Shown: positions 35,412 through 44,710, numbered from the stretch's first letter. The stretch is 64,000 nt of DNA from Paenibacillus harenae DSM 16969 (GCF_000422465.1 NZ_KE383842.1:289040-353039), one strand, 5' to 3'. The notes: generated by a model from the sequence alone, not told the origin. Program-made: numbers and translations.

Positions 35412-35644
35412 CGATGCAAAGAAGCAATGAAACAACCATCACTACTTATTGATAGAGTGGAGCGAATGCGGTCAATCCGGTTCGTCCATATCCCGCCGGT
35501 GAAGCCTGAGGGCAGCCGGTTGATGTCCTCCGGGGCGTCAAATCCGCTGGAAAAGAGCGGGCTATTATTGATATACATGAAAGCCATAAGTACGGCCAGA
35601 AAGAGAACGATTTTGCTTCTAAGGATCTTCTTCGGCTTATTCAT
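35264..35644 (-). CDS. Possible small membrane-anchored protein, partly antisense to the Nif3-like gene
   Basis: A 126-residue minus-strand frame. Its first 77 residues lie in non-coding space and look real: GGGAGGG sits 8 bases before the ATG, a signal-anchor follows (IVLFLAVLMAFMYI), then SSGFDAPEDINRLPSGFTGG. The last 49 residues run antisense through the end of the Nif3-like gene and look random, so the gene may be truncated or frameshifted. I do not recognise the family. It is the only candidate in the 35412-35803 gap. Confidence 0.35.
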   Translation of the reverse strand: MNKPKKILRSKIVLFLAVLMAFMYINNSPLFSSGFDAPEDINRLPSGFTGGIWTNRIDRIRSTLSISSDGCFIASLHRQMIWKECFPEIKRTRISGKSPSRRAASAFMPGSSLCAWPSRINAFFFP

Positions 35645-35803
35645 CCGCGATTCCCTCCCATACTACATTCAACTGCTGCCGCAAATACCCATGAAGGCGC
35701 TATCATTCAAATAATGGAACGGCACATTCAAAACCGCGCATTTACAGCCTTTTTGGCGTCGATTACGATAAAGCTGTTACTAATCGATTCGGAGGGATGC
35801 GAA

Positions 35804-36526
35804 ATGTCAAAGTTGAGTTGGTACGACTTTATGACCGAGCAGGACAAGGAGCATGATGCGCTGCTTGGCAAAAAGGAGCTTGCCGGATTCGGTGAGACGC
35901 CCGCACTAGTGCTGATCGACATTTACTACAGCGTGCTTGGCTTCGAACGGCTGCCGATTATGGAATCCGTCCAAACCTGGCCGATGAGTACGGGCCTTGA
36001 AGGTTGGGAAGCGGTAGACCATACGGTCCAACTGCTGGCTTCGGCGCGCAAGAACGGTATCCCCGTCATCCATGTGAAGGGGCTGCACACCGGCGTTAAC
36101 AGCTGGTCGCGCGGAGGCAAGAAGCGGCGCGATATGTCTAAGCTGATCGAAGAAGACATCCTTAGAGGCAGGGAAATTATTGACGAGGTTAAGCCGCTGC
36201 CGGGCGAACTTGTCATCGAGAAGGCGGCTGCGAGCGCATTTCACGGTACCCCCTTGTTATTCCAGCTCGTCAGCCTCGGCATCGATACGGTAATCGCCTG
36301 CGGCGAGACAACGAGCGGCTGCGTGCGCGCATCCGTTGTGGACGGCGCAACCTACCGGTTCAAGATGGGTGTCGTGCAGGAATGCGTATTCGACCGCACA
36401 CAGGCGTCCCACTACATGAATTTGTATGATATGCATCAGAAGTATGCCGACGTTATTGATTTGAGTTATGCTAGCCAATACTTTGATTCGGTAGGAAGCC
36501 TGAACAAACAGACCGTGTCCGCCTAA
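35804..36526 (+). CDS. Isochorismatase-type amidohydrolase, paralogue 1
   Basis: A 240-residue cysteine hydrolase. The catalytic triad of the family is seen as Asp in LVLIDIYYSVLG, Lys in VIEKAAASAFHGTPL and Cys in CGETTSGCVRASVVDGATYR. The pattern is closest to N-carbamoylsarcosine amidase and maleamate amidohydrolase. Two paralogues lie 3.2 kb downstream. All three share the FYHP-like IPVIHVKGL stretch, the NLYDMHQKYADV end and a lead-in of about 25 residues (DKEHDALLGKKELAGFG). GGAGGG lies 8 bases before the ATG at 35804. Confidence 0.87.
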   Translation: MSKLSWYDFMTEQDKEHDALLGKKELAGFGETPALVLIDIYYSVLGFERLPIMESVQTWPMSTGLEGWEAVDHTVQLLASARKNGIPVIHVKGLHTGVNSWSRGGKKRRDMSKLIEEDILRGREIIDEVKPLPGELVIEKAAASAFHGTPLLFQLVSLGIDTVIACGETTSGCVRASVVDGATYRFKMGVVQECVFDRTQASHYMNLYDMHQKYADVIDLSYASQYFDSVGSLNKQTVSA

Positions 36527-36548
36527 ATTTGGGAATGAGCTTAAGAAA

Positions 36549-36588
36549 GGAGTGTGTTTACTGCCTTCGTAGGCAGCTAGCACACTCC
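36549..36588 (+). terminator. Hairpin after paralogue 1
   Basis: GGAGTGTG pairs with CACACTCC, with an inner CTGCC/GGCAG stem. The sequence after it (TCTCCTCATCTC) has only scattered T, so termination strength is uncertain. Confidence 0.5.
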
Positions 36589-36728
36589 TCTCCTCATCTC
36601 ATGGCGGATTGGGAAGAGAGGCATCCGGTCAGGCTGGAGGGGTATTCTTGCAGGACTGGTATTTTTGACGTACATTTACACATACAATGACGGGCATACT
36701 AGTGCAGCGCCAGAAAGGAGTGTTGAAA

Positions 36729-36887
36729 TTGGATCGAGCGAAAGACATCGCAAGCGAACGCCCGCTTTCCGACAAGTCGGAGATTGAACAAGCAAACATT
36801 CGCATGGATCGTGAATTTTACGGAGATACGGACATCGAGCATCCGGAAGAAACGACGGTTCCGTTCGTTAACCGCAATCAGAGCTGA
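36729..36887 (+). CDS. Small acidic protein, 52 residues
   Basis: A frame starting at TTG 36729 (MDRAKDIASERPLSDKSEIE) and ending VPFVNRNQS. AAGGAG lies 8 bases before the TTG. An in-frame ATG at 36687 has no ribosome site. The protein is highly charged, without a membrane helix, and I know no family. It has its own terminator downstream, which supports it as a real gene. A structural or sporulation-linked small protein is possible, but nothing shows it. Confidence 0.5.
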   Translation: MDRAKDIASERPLSDKSEIEQANIRMDREFYGDTDIEHPEETTVPFVNRNQS

Positions 36888-36933
36888 TTCCTGACTAGGC
36901 ATACATAGTCGGGATGAAATAGTTGAGTGAAGA

Positions 36934-36960
36934 GCTGCCGTGTGGCAGCCCTTTTATTTT
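36934..36960 (+). terminator. Rho-independent terminator
   Basis: GCTGCC pairs with GGCAGC around GTGT, followed by CCTTTTATTTT. It ends the small-protein gene. Confidence 0.8.
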
Positions 36961-37023
36961 AATTTTGTCCTCTTAGATGAATAGCTATTTGCATTATAAC
37001 GCACCGGGAAGCTGAAGCGACTG

Positions 37024-38286
37024 CTAGCCTGTCTGTTCTCGGACGGGACGTTCCGCCGCTGACCGGTCTGCATAAGTCGCCTTTGGCTTTCGGCGGCCCG
37101 TCGGCCCGACCAGCCATCGCCCGAACGGCAGCTTTTCCAGCAGACTGGCCAAACCGATCGCGCCTGCCGCAACCAAGATAAACGTAATCAATGCCGCCGG
37201 CAGATGAGACCCGCTGAGCTGCATGGGCCGCGTTACCACGCTCACAAGCATTAGCACAAACGCGTGGGCCAGAAATCCGCCGAACGAATGCTTTCCGATA
37301 AACCGCAGGATGCGGTAAAGCGTGCCTTTCCGTTTCTGCAATATCAGCGCGAACCCGTACAGGAGAAGCAGCTCGGAGACGATGATCAAGAAAGTGGAAG
37401 GCTTCAAATAGCTGGAAACCTGTAAATTCATTCGCTCCGCCGAGAAGCGCAGAACATCGTAACCGAGCCAAATATACGCCCCGATGAACACGAACATCGT
37501 CCACCCCATCGCATCAGCCGCAAACGTCCGAAACCTGGCCAGGCCGAAGGCGCATACGCTGCCTATCAGGAAGTAGAATACGTACATGACAAAATAATAA
37601 GAGCGGTACGCGATCAGCCCCGCCCAAATACCGCCCATGGAAGCGGCCCAGCCTGGCATTCTGTAATAGGACAGCCACAATAACCCGCCGTACATTAGGC
37701 CGAGCCCCACGGTCGCCCACGCAACCCGGTTGAATAATTTCCCTTCCGGCTGGAGGTGCAGACGCTCCCGGAACAACGCGACCGCCTTGGAAAACAGCGG
37801 GAATAACAAGTAAAACTGAAAAATCATGAGGATAAACCACAGATGGTAGCCGTAGGTCGGCCTTACCAGCTGCAAGAAGATACCCGGCCACGCCGAAGGC
37901 TGCATCAACTTGGAGCCGTTAATCCCTTCCACCGCAACCCAGTAAATAATCGTCCAGCATAGAAAAGGAACAAAAATATCACCGAACCTTCTTCGAATAA
38001 ACGAACGGTAGTTCAGCTTCCCGCTGTAATTGTAAAATAGGATGAGACCGGACAGGAACACGAACGCCGGCGTGCCAAACCGGGTGAAATGATACAGCAT
38101 CGCCAGCATGACCGAGTCTGCCGGCATGATGTCCGGCCGATAAATATACTCCGCTATGCAGTGCTGAAGCGTCACCGCTAAGAAAGCAAACGCGCGAAGA
38201 AGCGTTACTTCTTCGATCCGTTCTTTTTTCTGACGAACCTCCGTCTCAGAAGCCTTCTCTTCGATTCCCGCTTGCAGATTCTTCAT
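37024..38286 (-). CDS. Membrane acyltransferase, acyltransferase-3 family
   Basis: A 420-residue membrane protein with about ten helices. It starts with a cytoplasmic charged tail, then VTLLRAFAFLAVTLQHCIAEY, where His in helix 1 fits the active-site region, RFGTPAFVFLSGLILFYNY and FIRRRFGDIFVPFLCW. It probably transfers acyl groups to a cell-wall or exported glycan. AGGAGGTG precedes the ATG. It is a different branch from the acyltransferase at 22269, with little shared sequence outside the motifs. It is monocistronic. Confidence 0.85.
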   Translation of the reverse strand: MKNLQAGIEEKASETEVRQKKERIEEVTLLRAFAFLAVTLQHCIAEYIYRPDIMPADSVMLAMLYHFTRFGTPAFVFLSGLILFYNYSGKLNYRSFIRRRFGDIFVPFLCWTIIYWVAVEGINGSKLMQPSAWPGIFLQLVRPTYGYHLWFILMIFQFYLLFPLFSKAVALFRERLHLQPEGKLFNRVAWATVGLGLMYGGLLWLSYYRMPGWAASMGGIWAGLIAYRSYYFVMYVFYFLIGSVCAFGLARFRTFAADAMGWTMFVFIGAYIWLGYDVLRFSAERMNLQVSSYLKPSTFLIIVSELLLLYGFALILQKRKGTLYRILRFIGKHSFGGFLAHAFVLMLVSVVTRPMQLSGSHLPAALITFILVAAGAIGLASLLEKLPFGRWLVGPTGRRKPKATYADRSAAERPVREQTG

Positions 38287-38437
38287 CGTTCACCTCCTAT
38301 TCTAAGAAGCAAAAGGTATTTCAGATTATAGCGGACAAACATTAGAGGAAGATGAATAAGGGCAAATGTAAAATATTAAAATATACTCACTTTAGTCTTC
38401 CTGTCATGCTGGTTTTCAATGGAAGAGCAGGCATACC

Positions 38438-38467
38438 AAAAAAGGATTCGGATGAATCCCGAATCCT
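38438..38467 (-). terminator. Terminator after the LysR gene
   Basis: On the minus strand AGGATTCGG pairs with CCGAATCCT and six T follow. It lies about 25 bases past the LysR-type stop. Confidence 0.88.
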
Positions 38468-38491
38468 ATCCGTCTAATCTTTTATTTTCTA

Positions 38492-39415
38492 TTAACAGAA
38501 GGCGGTCAGGAGCGGGCCTTCCTTGGCCTGTAGATTAATCTGTTCCTCGAAAAGCTTGATGAACAAATAATCCAGACTATGCAGTTCATTGTCACGGTAA
38601 GCGACAAAAACTTGGCTAAGCGGAAAAGGGTTGCGTTCAATTTCCAATTGAACCAGCTCCTTTTGTTTGATTTCCTTCCTCATGTATGCGCTGCCAGATA
38701 GAAACACGCCGGTATTGATTTTAAGAAAATGCTTGATTAGCTGCAAGTTGTTCGTCTCGAGCTTCGGCTGGTAGGACAAGCTGAACTGATTCAATGTCAC
38801 GTCAATCATTTTGCGGTATTGGGTTTCCTTCGGATAGGTCAGGATCGGCTCCTGCAAAATTTCTTCTAGCGAGACTGAGATCCGACTCGCAAACCGGTGA
38901 TCCGGCGATACAAACAGCATCGTTTGTTCGCTCAAAATCGGACGGTAGTTCAAACCGCTGTCATTGCTCGTATAACGGGTAATGCCAAGCTGGAAATGCT
39001 GATTTTTCATTAACCGGACCAGCTCGCTGGATGCGTACGTGTATACCTTAATCGAAACGTCCGGGTATTGATTGGCGAAAGCCTCCATTACATCCGGCAA
39101 AATAGAGGCGGCAAACGAATTGTTGCAGCCGATGGACAGCTTGCCGGTTGCCCCTTCGCCTACCCGCTCCACAGCCTCCATCCCTTCCTTCAGCGCTCCC
39201 AGGATCCGGCGCGCGTGCGGCAGAAATGCCTTTCCTTCCTCCGTCAGCTTCACATTGCCTTTGCCGCGAAGCAGCAGCGATTTGCCGAGCTCCTTCTCCA
39301 GCTGATTAATCCGGTTCGATACCGTCGGCTGCGGAAGATACAGCAATTCTGACGCCTTCTTGTAGCTTCCGCTTTGATAGACGGTGAGAAAGGTGGAGAT
39401 TTGTTCGAGATTCAT
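38492..39415 (-). CDS. LysR-family transcriptional regulator
   Basis: A 307-residue LysR regulator. The N-terminal winged helix is LEQISTFLTVYQSGSYKKASELLYLPQPTVSNRINQLEKELGKSLL, followed by the linker and an effector-binding domain (GKLSIGCNNSFAASILPDVM). It is divergent from the amidohydrolase/ABC-importer operon, with a 264-base gap that holds a LysR-type dyad, so it most likely controls that operon. The inducer may be the substrate of the amidohydrolases. The ATG at 39415 lies behind AAGGG, a weak ribosome site. Confidence 0.9.
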   Translation of the reverse strand: MNLEQISTFLTVYQSGSYKKASELLYLPQPTVSNRINQLEKELGKSLLLRGKGNVKLTEEGKAFLPHARRILGALKEGMEAVERVGEGATGKLSIGCNNSFAASILPDVMEAFANQYPDVSIKVYTYASSELVRLMKNQHFQLGITRYTSNDSGLNYRPILSEQTMLFVSPDHRFASRISVSLEEILQEPILTYPKETQYRKMIDVTLNQFSLSYQPKLETNNLQLIKHFLKINTGVFLSGSAYMRKEIKQKELVQLEIERNPFPLSQVFVAYRDNELHSLDYLFIKLFEEQINLQAKEGPLLTAFC

Positions 39416-39527
39416 CCCTTAACCCCTTTCTTATTGCGTCACATTTATTAACATAATTCTAACAAAAGATTGGCGATCGTACAATGATTTCACGATTAAT
39501 TAATTGAAAATTCTGAAATGTAACCGT

Positions 39528-39546
39528 ATTCATTCGTTATATGAAT
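39528..39546. promoter_or_regulatory. Candidate LysR operator
   Basis: ATTCAT, 7 bases and ATGAAT form a perfect dyad of the T-N11-A kind. An outer AACCGT (39522-39527) and ACGGTT (39561-39566) pair frames it. It lies in the gap between the LysR gene and the amidohydrolase operon. Confidence 0.5.
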
Positions 39547-39679
39547 AAAATCATTCAAAAACGGTTATTTACCGGGTCGTTGAACGCATGTAAGATGAAA
39601 ACAACACTAGCGAGCAGTTCTTGATAATGTTAGGTAATATGCCATTTAAGTCACATAATATTCAAGAGGAGGAATGAGG

Positions 39680-40381
39680 ATGAATTCCAAAGGTTGGGAA
39701 ACGTTTTTCTCGGAGCGCGACAAAGAGCATAATCAGTTGACAGGCAAGAAAGAGCCGAACGGATTCGGTGAGAGACCTGCGCTATTGCTGATCGACATCT
39801 ATTACAGCGTGCTTGGGACGCGCCGAGAGCCGATCTTCGAGTCGATGGAGACATGGCCGGGCAGTACAGGCTTGGAGGGCTGGGCCGCTGTGGATAAAAC
39901 AGCCGAACTTGTCGCGGTTGCCAGGGAAAGCGGCATTCCGGTCATTCATGTAAAAGGGCTGCAGAGCGGCATTAAGCCATGGATTCACCGTAAATCCAGA
40001 CCTTCTGCACTTACGGAGGAGCAGCGCCTCAAAGGCTATGAAATCGTCGAAGAAGTGAAGCCGGTGAACGGCGAGCTCGTTATTGAGAAAACGGCGCCGA
40101 GTGCCTTTCAGGGTACGCCGCTCCTTTTTCAACTGGTCAGCCTTGGCATTGATACCGTCATCTGCTGCGGCGAAACGACGAGCGGGTGCGTAAGAGCCTC
40201 AGTCGTAGACGGAGCGACGAACCGGTTCCGGATGGGCGTCGTGGAGGAATGCGTGTTCGACCGGACCGAAGCCTCCCATTGGATGAATCTGTACGATATG
40301 AATCAGAAATATGCCGATGTCGTTATGCTCGATGACGTGAAGGAATACTTTCGCCAGGTCGGTAAAACGGTAGCGGTGTAA
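39680..40381 (+). CDS. Isochorismatase-type amidohydrolase, paralogue 2
   Basis: A 233-residue cysteine hydrolase with Asp39 (LLLIDIYYSVLG), Lys in VIEKTAPSAFQGTPL and the nucleophile Cys in CGETTSGCVRASVVDGATNR. It is close to paralogues 1 and 3, and the third starts 38 bases later, so a recent tandem duplication is likely. The two copies are the first genes of an operon with a dipeptide-type importer and would hydrolyse an amide or carbamoyl compound brought in by it. The ATG at 39680 sits 7 bases after GGAGG. An ATG at 39674 is too close. Confidence 0.88.
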   Translation: MNSKGWETFFSERDKEHNQLTGKKEPNGFGERPALLLIDIYYSVLGTRREPIFESMETWPGSTGLEGWAAVDKTAELVAVARESGIPVIHVKGLQSGIKPWIHRKSRPSALTEEQRLKGYEIVEEVKPVNGELVIEKTAPSAFQGTPLLFQLVSLGIDTVICCGETTSGCVRASVVDGATNRFRMGVVEECVFDRTEASHWMNLYDMNQKYADVVMLDDVKEYFRQVGKTVAV

Positions 40382-40419
40382 GGAACCCGTGTAAAACCAA
40401 TTTTAAGGAGGTCATGGAT

Positions 40420-41127
40420 ATGTACGGATGGGAGAAATATTTAAGCGAGCGGGATAAGAAGCATGATGAGCTGTGGGGCAAGAAGGAGCTGTACGGGTTC
40501 GGAAGCAAGCCTGCCCTCGTTCTGATCGATATTTATTACAGTGTCCTCGGATTCAAGCGGGAGCCGATTTTCGAGTCGATGCAAATGTGGCCTGGCAGCA
40601 CCGGGCTTGAGGGCTGGGAGGCTGTCGATCAAACAGCCGAATTGCTCGCGGTCGCCCGCGATAACGGCATTCCGGTCATCCATGTCAAAGGGCTGCACAG
40701 CGGCGTTAATCATTGGGGAAGACGGAAGCGCAAGCAGGTGGAAATGTCGCCGGAAATACGGCATCGCGGCACTCAAATCGTGGATGAGGTAAAGCCGATT
40801 GAAGGCGAGCTCATTATTGAGAAAGCGGCTCCTAGCGCGTTCCACGGCACGCCGCTCACCTTCCAGCTGATCAGTCTCGGCATTGATACGGTCATCGTGG
40901 CCGGAGAAACGACTAGCGGCTGCGTAAGGGCGTCCGTCGTAGACGGAGCGACGCAGCGCTTCCGGATGGGCGTCGTATCGGAGTGCGTTTTCGACCGGAC
41001 CGAGGCTTCCCACTACATGAACCTGTACGATATGCACAACAAATATGCCGATGTCGTCTTTCTGGAAGATGCCAAAGCTTATTTCAAACAAATCGGAGCA
41101 GCGACCAAGACGAAAATCCACGCGTGA
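40420..41127 (+). CDS. Isochorismatase-type amidohydrolase, paralogue 3
   Basis: A 235-residue hydrolase of the same type: Asp in LVLIDIYYSVLG, Lys in IIEKAAPSAFHGTPL, Cys in AGETTSGCVRASVVDGATQR. The C-terminal NLYDMHNKYADVVFLEDAK stretch is shared with its paralogues. Differences gather between residues 95 and 130, where substrate-contact loops lie in this family, so the copies may differ in substrate. AAGGAGGT sits 7 bases before the ATG at 40420. An ATG at 40414 in frame is too close. The importer lipoprotein gene follows within 45 bases. Confidence 0.88.
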   Translation: MYGWEKYLSERDKKHDELWGKKELYGFGSKPALVLIDIYYSVLGFKREPIFESMQMWPGSTGLEGWEAVDQTAELLAVARDNGIPVIHVKGLHSGVNHWGRRKRKQVEMSPEIRHRGTQIVDEVKPIEGELIIEKAAPSAFHGTPLTFQLISLGIDTVIVAGETTSGCVRASVVDGATQRFRMGVVSECVFDRTEASHYMNLYDMHNKYADVVFLEDAKAYFKQIGAATKTKIHA

Positions 41128-41171
41128 CGGCCAGGTAAACCGGCGGTCCCGGCCATAGGGGGAGAAACCAT

Positions 41172-42761
41172 ATGAGAAGAAGATGGAAGTTGAATATTGG
41201 TGTTTTGACGGCAGCCGTCATTCTGCTGCTCTCCGCTTGCTCGAACACGTCCGATCCGGCTACCGGCAATACGACGTCGCCGTCAGCTACTGACAGCAGT
41301 ACGGTAGCGTCAGGGGAGCCTAAAGTGCTTAAGGTGCGTTTCTACGATGATCCTGCCGGTTATGATCCCGCCAATATATTTCGGATCGAGAACGAAAATA
41401 TTGCCTTTAATATTTTCAGCGGGCTCGCGAGCTACGCCTCCGACACCGGGGAAATCATTCCGGATTTAGCCGAGTCATGGGAAACCGACGACAATATGAC
41501 CTGGACCTTCAAGCTGAGGCAGGGCGTGCAATGGCAGAAGGGGTATGGCGAATTCACGTCGGCCGACGTGCTCTATTCGTATAACCGGATACTCGATCCG
41601 GCAACCGCATCGCCTTATGCCGCAGAGTTTAACAATGTGGAGAGCATGGAAGCGCCTGACCCCTATACGGTCGTCTTCAAGCTCAAGACGCCGGACGGCA
41701 ACTTCCTGCATCAGGTCGCGAATTATCATCAGGGACAGATCGTGAAGAAGGAAGCAATCGAAGAATTCGGCGACCAAGTCAAATGGAACCCTGTCGGGAC
41801 CGGGCCTTTCGCGGCGGAGAAAATCGATCCGAGCTCGGAAATCATCCTCGTCCGCCATGACGATTATTACCAAGGGCCTGCGCCTATCGAGAAAATTATT
41901 TTCAGCATTATTAAAGATGAATCTACCGCGACCATCGCGCTCCAGAACGGCGAGATTGACGTCATCATGCGCTCTAACCGCGAGGAGAATCTCGATATTT
42001 TGGAGAAGGCCGGGTTTAAAATGAACCATGTGGAGAACTATGCGGCTTCACTGAAGGTATTCAATCTGGAGCATCCGATATTGGCTAATCGGAAGGTGCG
42101 GCAGGCATGGGCGTATGCGGTCGATTTCGACGCCATTGCCGAAGGCGTATCCCCGCGCCTGCAGAAGGGGGCCAAGAGTCTGCTGCTGGACTGGATGGAA
42201 GGGTACAGCGAGAACACGACGCAATACAGTTACGACCCGGAGAAGGCCAAACAGCTGCTCGCCGAAGCGGGTTATCCGGACGGCTTCACGATTAAGCAGG
42301 ACGGAACGTCCGCGTCCGGAGTCACGGAGCAAATGCAGCTTGAACAGGAATACTTGAAGGCCGTCGGCATCGAACTGGAATTTGATCTGGTCGATACGCC
42401 AACGTACAACGAGAAACGAAACAGCGGCGACTTCGACGTGTCGGGGCGGCTGCTCCCCGCGGTTAATCCGGACATGGTGCTCTTCAGCTATCTGCATCCG
42501 GACAATATTGCGCCGAAAGGGCTTAACGGCGCCCGCTACAACAATCCGGTGCTGACGGAGAAACTGGAGTCCGCGAGAGCCGAGAAGGATTCCGCCAAAC
42601 GCTTAAAGCTGTATGAAGAGGTTCAACAGATCGTTATGGAGGAAGTACCGTATTTACCGACCTACGCAGGCAACGTATATTGGCCGAGCAAGCCGAACAT
42701 CGAAGGGATTGTCATTAACAAGCTTGCACAGGTTAATTTCTACGGCGTTGATATCAAATAG
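41172..42761 (+). CDS. Dipeptide/oligopeptide-type ABC substrate-binding lipoprotein
   Basis: A 529-residue SBP_bac_5 binding protein. The signal peptide ends LLLSACSN, with Cys23 as the lipidation site. A Ser/Thr-rich linker follows. The mature protein has GLASYASDTGEIIPDLAESWETDDNMTWTFKL, FTSADVLYSYNRI and VWAYAVDFDAI-like RQAWAYAVDFDAIAEG. Such proteins bind peptides, but also nickel, opines and other amides. Position behind two amidohydrolases suggests an amide ligand. AGGGGGAG precedes the ATG. Confidence 0.9.
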   Translation: MRRRWKLNIGVLTAAVILLLSACSNTSDPATGNTTSPSATDSSTVASGEPKVLKVRFYDDPAGYDPANIFRIENENIAFNIFSGLASYASDTGEIIPDLAESWETDDNMTWTFKLRQGVQWQKGYGEFTSADVLYSYNRILDPATASPYAAEFNNVESMEAPDPYTVVFKLKTPDGNFLHQVANYHQGQIVKKEAIEEFGDQVKWNPVGTGPFAAEKIDPSSEIILVRHDDYYQGPAPIEKIIFSIIKDESTATIALQNGEIDVIMRSNREENLDILEKAGFKMNHVENYAASLKVFNLEHPILANRKVRQAWAYAVDFDAIAEGVSPRLQKGAKSLLLDWMEGYSENTTQYSYDPEKAKQLLAEAGYPDGFTIKQDGTSASGVTEQMQLEQEYLKAVGIELEFDLVDTPTYNEKRNSGDFDVSGRLLPAVNPDMVLFSYLHPDNIAPKGLNGARYNNPVLTEKLESARAEKDSAKRLKLYEEVQQIVMEEVPYLPTYAGNVYWPSKPNIEGIVINKLAQVNFYGVDIK

Positions 42762-42813
42762 GACTGCCGTGCCGCATGCCGCTATATAGCTCGATTACTG
42801 GAGGTGAATGGCG

Positions 42814-43761
42814 ATGCTGAGTTATGCGATGAAACGGATTATGCAGTTAATCGTCACCATGTTCGGCGTCGTTACGCTCGTATTCTTCGCCATCCGCATG
42901 ATCCCTGGCGATCCGGCGGCGGCGATGGCCGGCGACAACCTGTCCGGGGCGGCGCTTGAAGAATTTCGCCGGAAGCTGGGGCTTGACGCTCCTCTCTGGG
43001 AGCAGTATGCGGATTATCTTCTCAGCGTCATCCGCTTCGACTTCGGAAGCACGATTACGACTTCGCTGCCGATTGCCGGTCTCATGCTTAAGGCGCTGCC
43101 GATTACGCTGATGGTAGCCGGCTTCACGATGCTGCTGGCCGTGCTTATTGCGATACCGCTCGGGACGGTCGCCGCTTTCCTGGCGAACAAGGGCAAGAAG
43201 AAGCTCGACAACGCGATTACGTGGACGGCGATGATCGTCGATCTGATGCCGGCCTTCTGGACAGCGCTTCTGCTTATGCTGTTTTTATCCCTTAATCTTA
43301 AGCTGCTGCCGGCAAGCGGCGCCGTCTCCTTCGAGGATCCGTCGCTCATGCTGAAGCGGATCGCGCTGCCGGTCGTTGTGCTGGCCGTCTCCCAGGTCGC
43401 TACGCTGGCGCGGATTACAAGGACGGCCGTGCTCGAGGTGCTGAACGAGGATTATGTCCGTACGGCGAGATCGATGGGCATGTCCGAGATGGTCGTCGTC
43501 TTCCGTCACGCGCTCAAAAACGCGATGCTGCCGATTATAACCATTGTCGGCCTGAGCTTCGGAAATCTGCTTAACGGCACCGTTATCGTCGAGTTTATCT
43601 TCTCGATCCCGGGTATCGGCACGCTGCTCGTCTACGGCATCAACAGCCGGGATTATCCGCTGGTACAGAACGTCATTCTGTTCTACGCGTTCGTCTTTGT
43701 TGCTATCAATTTTATTACCGATATGGTGTACAAAAAGGTTGATCCGCGCGTCCAGTTCTAA
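42814..43761 (+). CDS. DppB/OppB-type ABC permease
   Basis: A 315-residue permease with six helices. It starts YAMKRIMQLIVTMFGVVTLVFFAIRMIPGDPA, the typical DppB opening. The EAA loop reads EDYVRTARSMGMSEMVVVFRHALKNAMLP. GGAGGT lies 8 bases before the ATG at 42814. The ATG at 42808 in frame is too close to it. It forms the membrane channel with the next gene. Confidence 0.92.
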   Translation: MLSYAMKRIMQLIVTMFGVVTLVFFAIRMIPGDPAAAMAGDNLSGAALEEFRRKLGLDAPLWEQYADYLLSVIRFDFGSTITTSLPIAGLMLKALPITLMVAGFTMLLAVLIAIPLGTVAAFLANKGKKKLDNAITWTAMIVDLMPAFWTALLLMLFLSLNLKLLPASGAVSFEDPSLMLKRIALPVVVLAVSQVATLARITRTAVLEVLNEDYVRTARSMGMSEMVVVFRHALKNAMLPIITIVGLSFGNLLNGTVIVEFIFSIPGIGTLLVYGINSRDYPLVQNVILFYAFVFVAINFITDMVYKKVDPRVQF

Positions 43762-43816
43762 TGCTGACCGCGAAATAGCAGGCTGACTGTCGTTCGGCCG
43801 ATGAGGAGGAATAGAC

Positions 43817-44710
43817 GTGAAACAAGAAGCTGTGGCCAGAGCGGTCGGTCAGCCGGCTGTGGCGTCCAGACCGCGGATTCAGCTCCCTTACTTGAGCTTT
43901 CTCTACGTGAACAAGAATGCCAAATGGGCGATGGTCATTCTGCTGCCCATCCTGCTGATAACCTTTCTCGCGCCGTTTCTGCCGCTTCAAGCGCCGCTGG
44001 AAAGCAACATAAGGGCAAGCCTGAACGCGCCGTCGCTGGAGCATCCGTTCGGAACCGACAAGCTCGGCCGGGATGTGTTCAGCCGTACGCTGTCCGGCAT
44101 TAAGGTATCGCTGTTCGTCGGCATGACGGTCGCGCTAATCTCGCTTGCTTTCGGCATTGCGCTGGGGACGGCTTCCGGCTTTTTCGGAAAAACCGTCGAC
44201 CGGGTCATCATGGGCGTCGTCGATATTTTCCTCGCATTTCCTTCGCTGCTGCTGGCAATCGGCCTGGTCGCCATCCTAGGCGCCGGAACCGTGCCCGTCA
44301 TCTGCGCGATCTCCCTTGCGGACGTGCCGCGGTTCATCCGGCTGCAGCGCTCTCTTGTGCTTAGCCTGAAATCACGCCCCTTTATCGACGCCGCCCGCAC
44401 GGTACAGGCGCCGCGGCTGTGGCTGATGACAAAGCATATCGTTCCGAATACGATTGCCCCTCTGCTCGTTGCCGCCAGCATTACCGCCGCCAATGCCATC
44501 CTGATCGAAGCGAGCCTCAGCTTCCTCGGTCTCGGCATTTTGCCGCCGGAGCCGTCGCTGGGCAACATCATTAAGGATGGGCAGGTGTATCTGCAGCAAG
44601 CCTGGTGGATCTCGACGCTGCCCGGCGCGGTTATTCTGCTGATCGCGATTTCGCTTCATTTTCTGTCGGACGGCATTCGGGAGGCGCTCGACCCGCGGGC
44701 CCGCAAATAG
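43817..44710 (+). CDS. DppC/OppC-type ABC permease
   Basis: A 297-residue partner permease. It starts at GTG 43817 behind GAGGAGG. An N-terminal cytoplasmic stretch of about 35 residues is followed by the OppC_N helix, then LEHPFGTDKLGRDVFSRTLSGIKVSL, the mark of DppC. The EAA loop is FIDAARTVQAPRLWLMTKHIVPNTIAP. It ends just before the fused ATPase gene and belongs to the same transcript as the lipoprotein and the first permease. Confidence 0.92.
   Translation: MKQEAVARAVGQPAVASRPRIQLPYLSFLYVNKNAKWAMVILLPILLITFLAPFLPLQAPLESNIRASLNAPSLEHPFGTDKLGRDVFSRTLSGIKVSLFVGMTVALISLAFGIALGTASGFFGKTVDRVIMGVVDIFLAFPSLLLAIGLVAILGAGTVPVICAISLADVPRFIRLQRSLVLSLKSRPFIDAARTVQAPRLWLMTKHIVPNTIAPLLVAASITAANAILIEASLSFLGLGILPPEPSLGNIIKDGQVYLQQAWWISTLPGAVILLIAISLHFLSDGIREALDPRARK

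Noticed and set aside
36601..36690. A 29-codon frame starting at 36601 before the small acidic protein
   Set aside because: There is no ribosome site before the ATG and the sequence is not protein-like.
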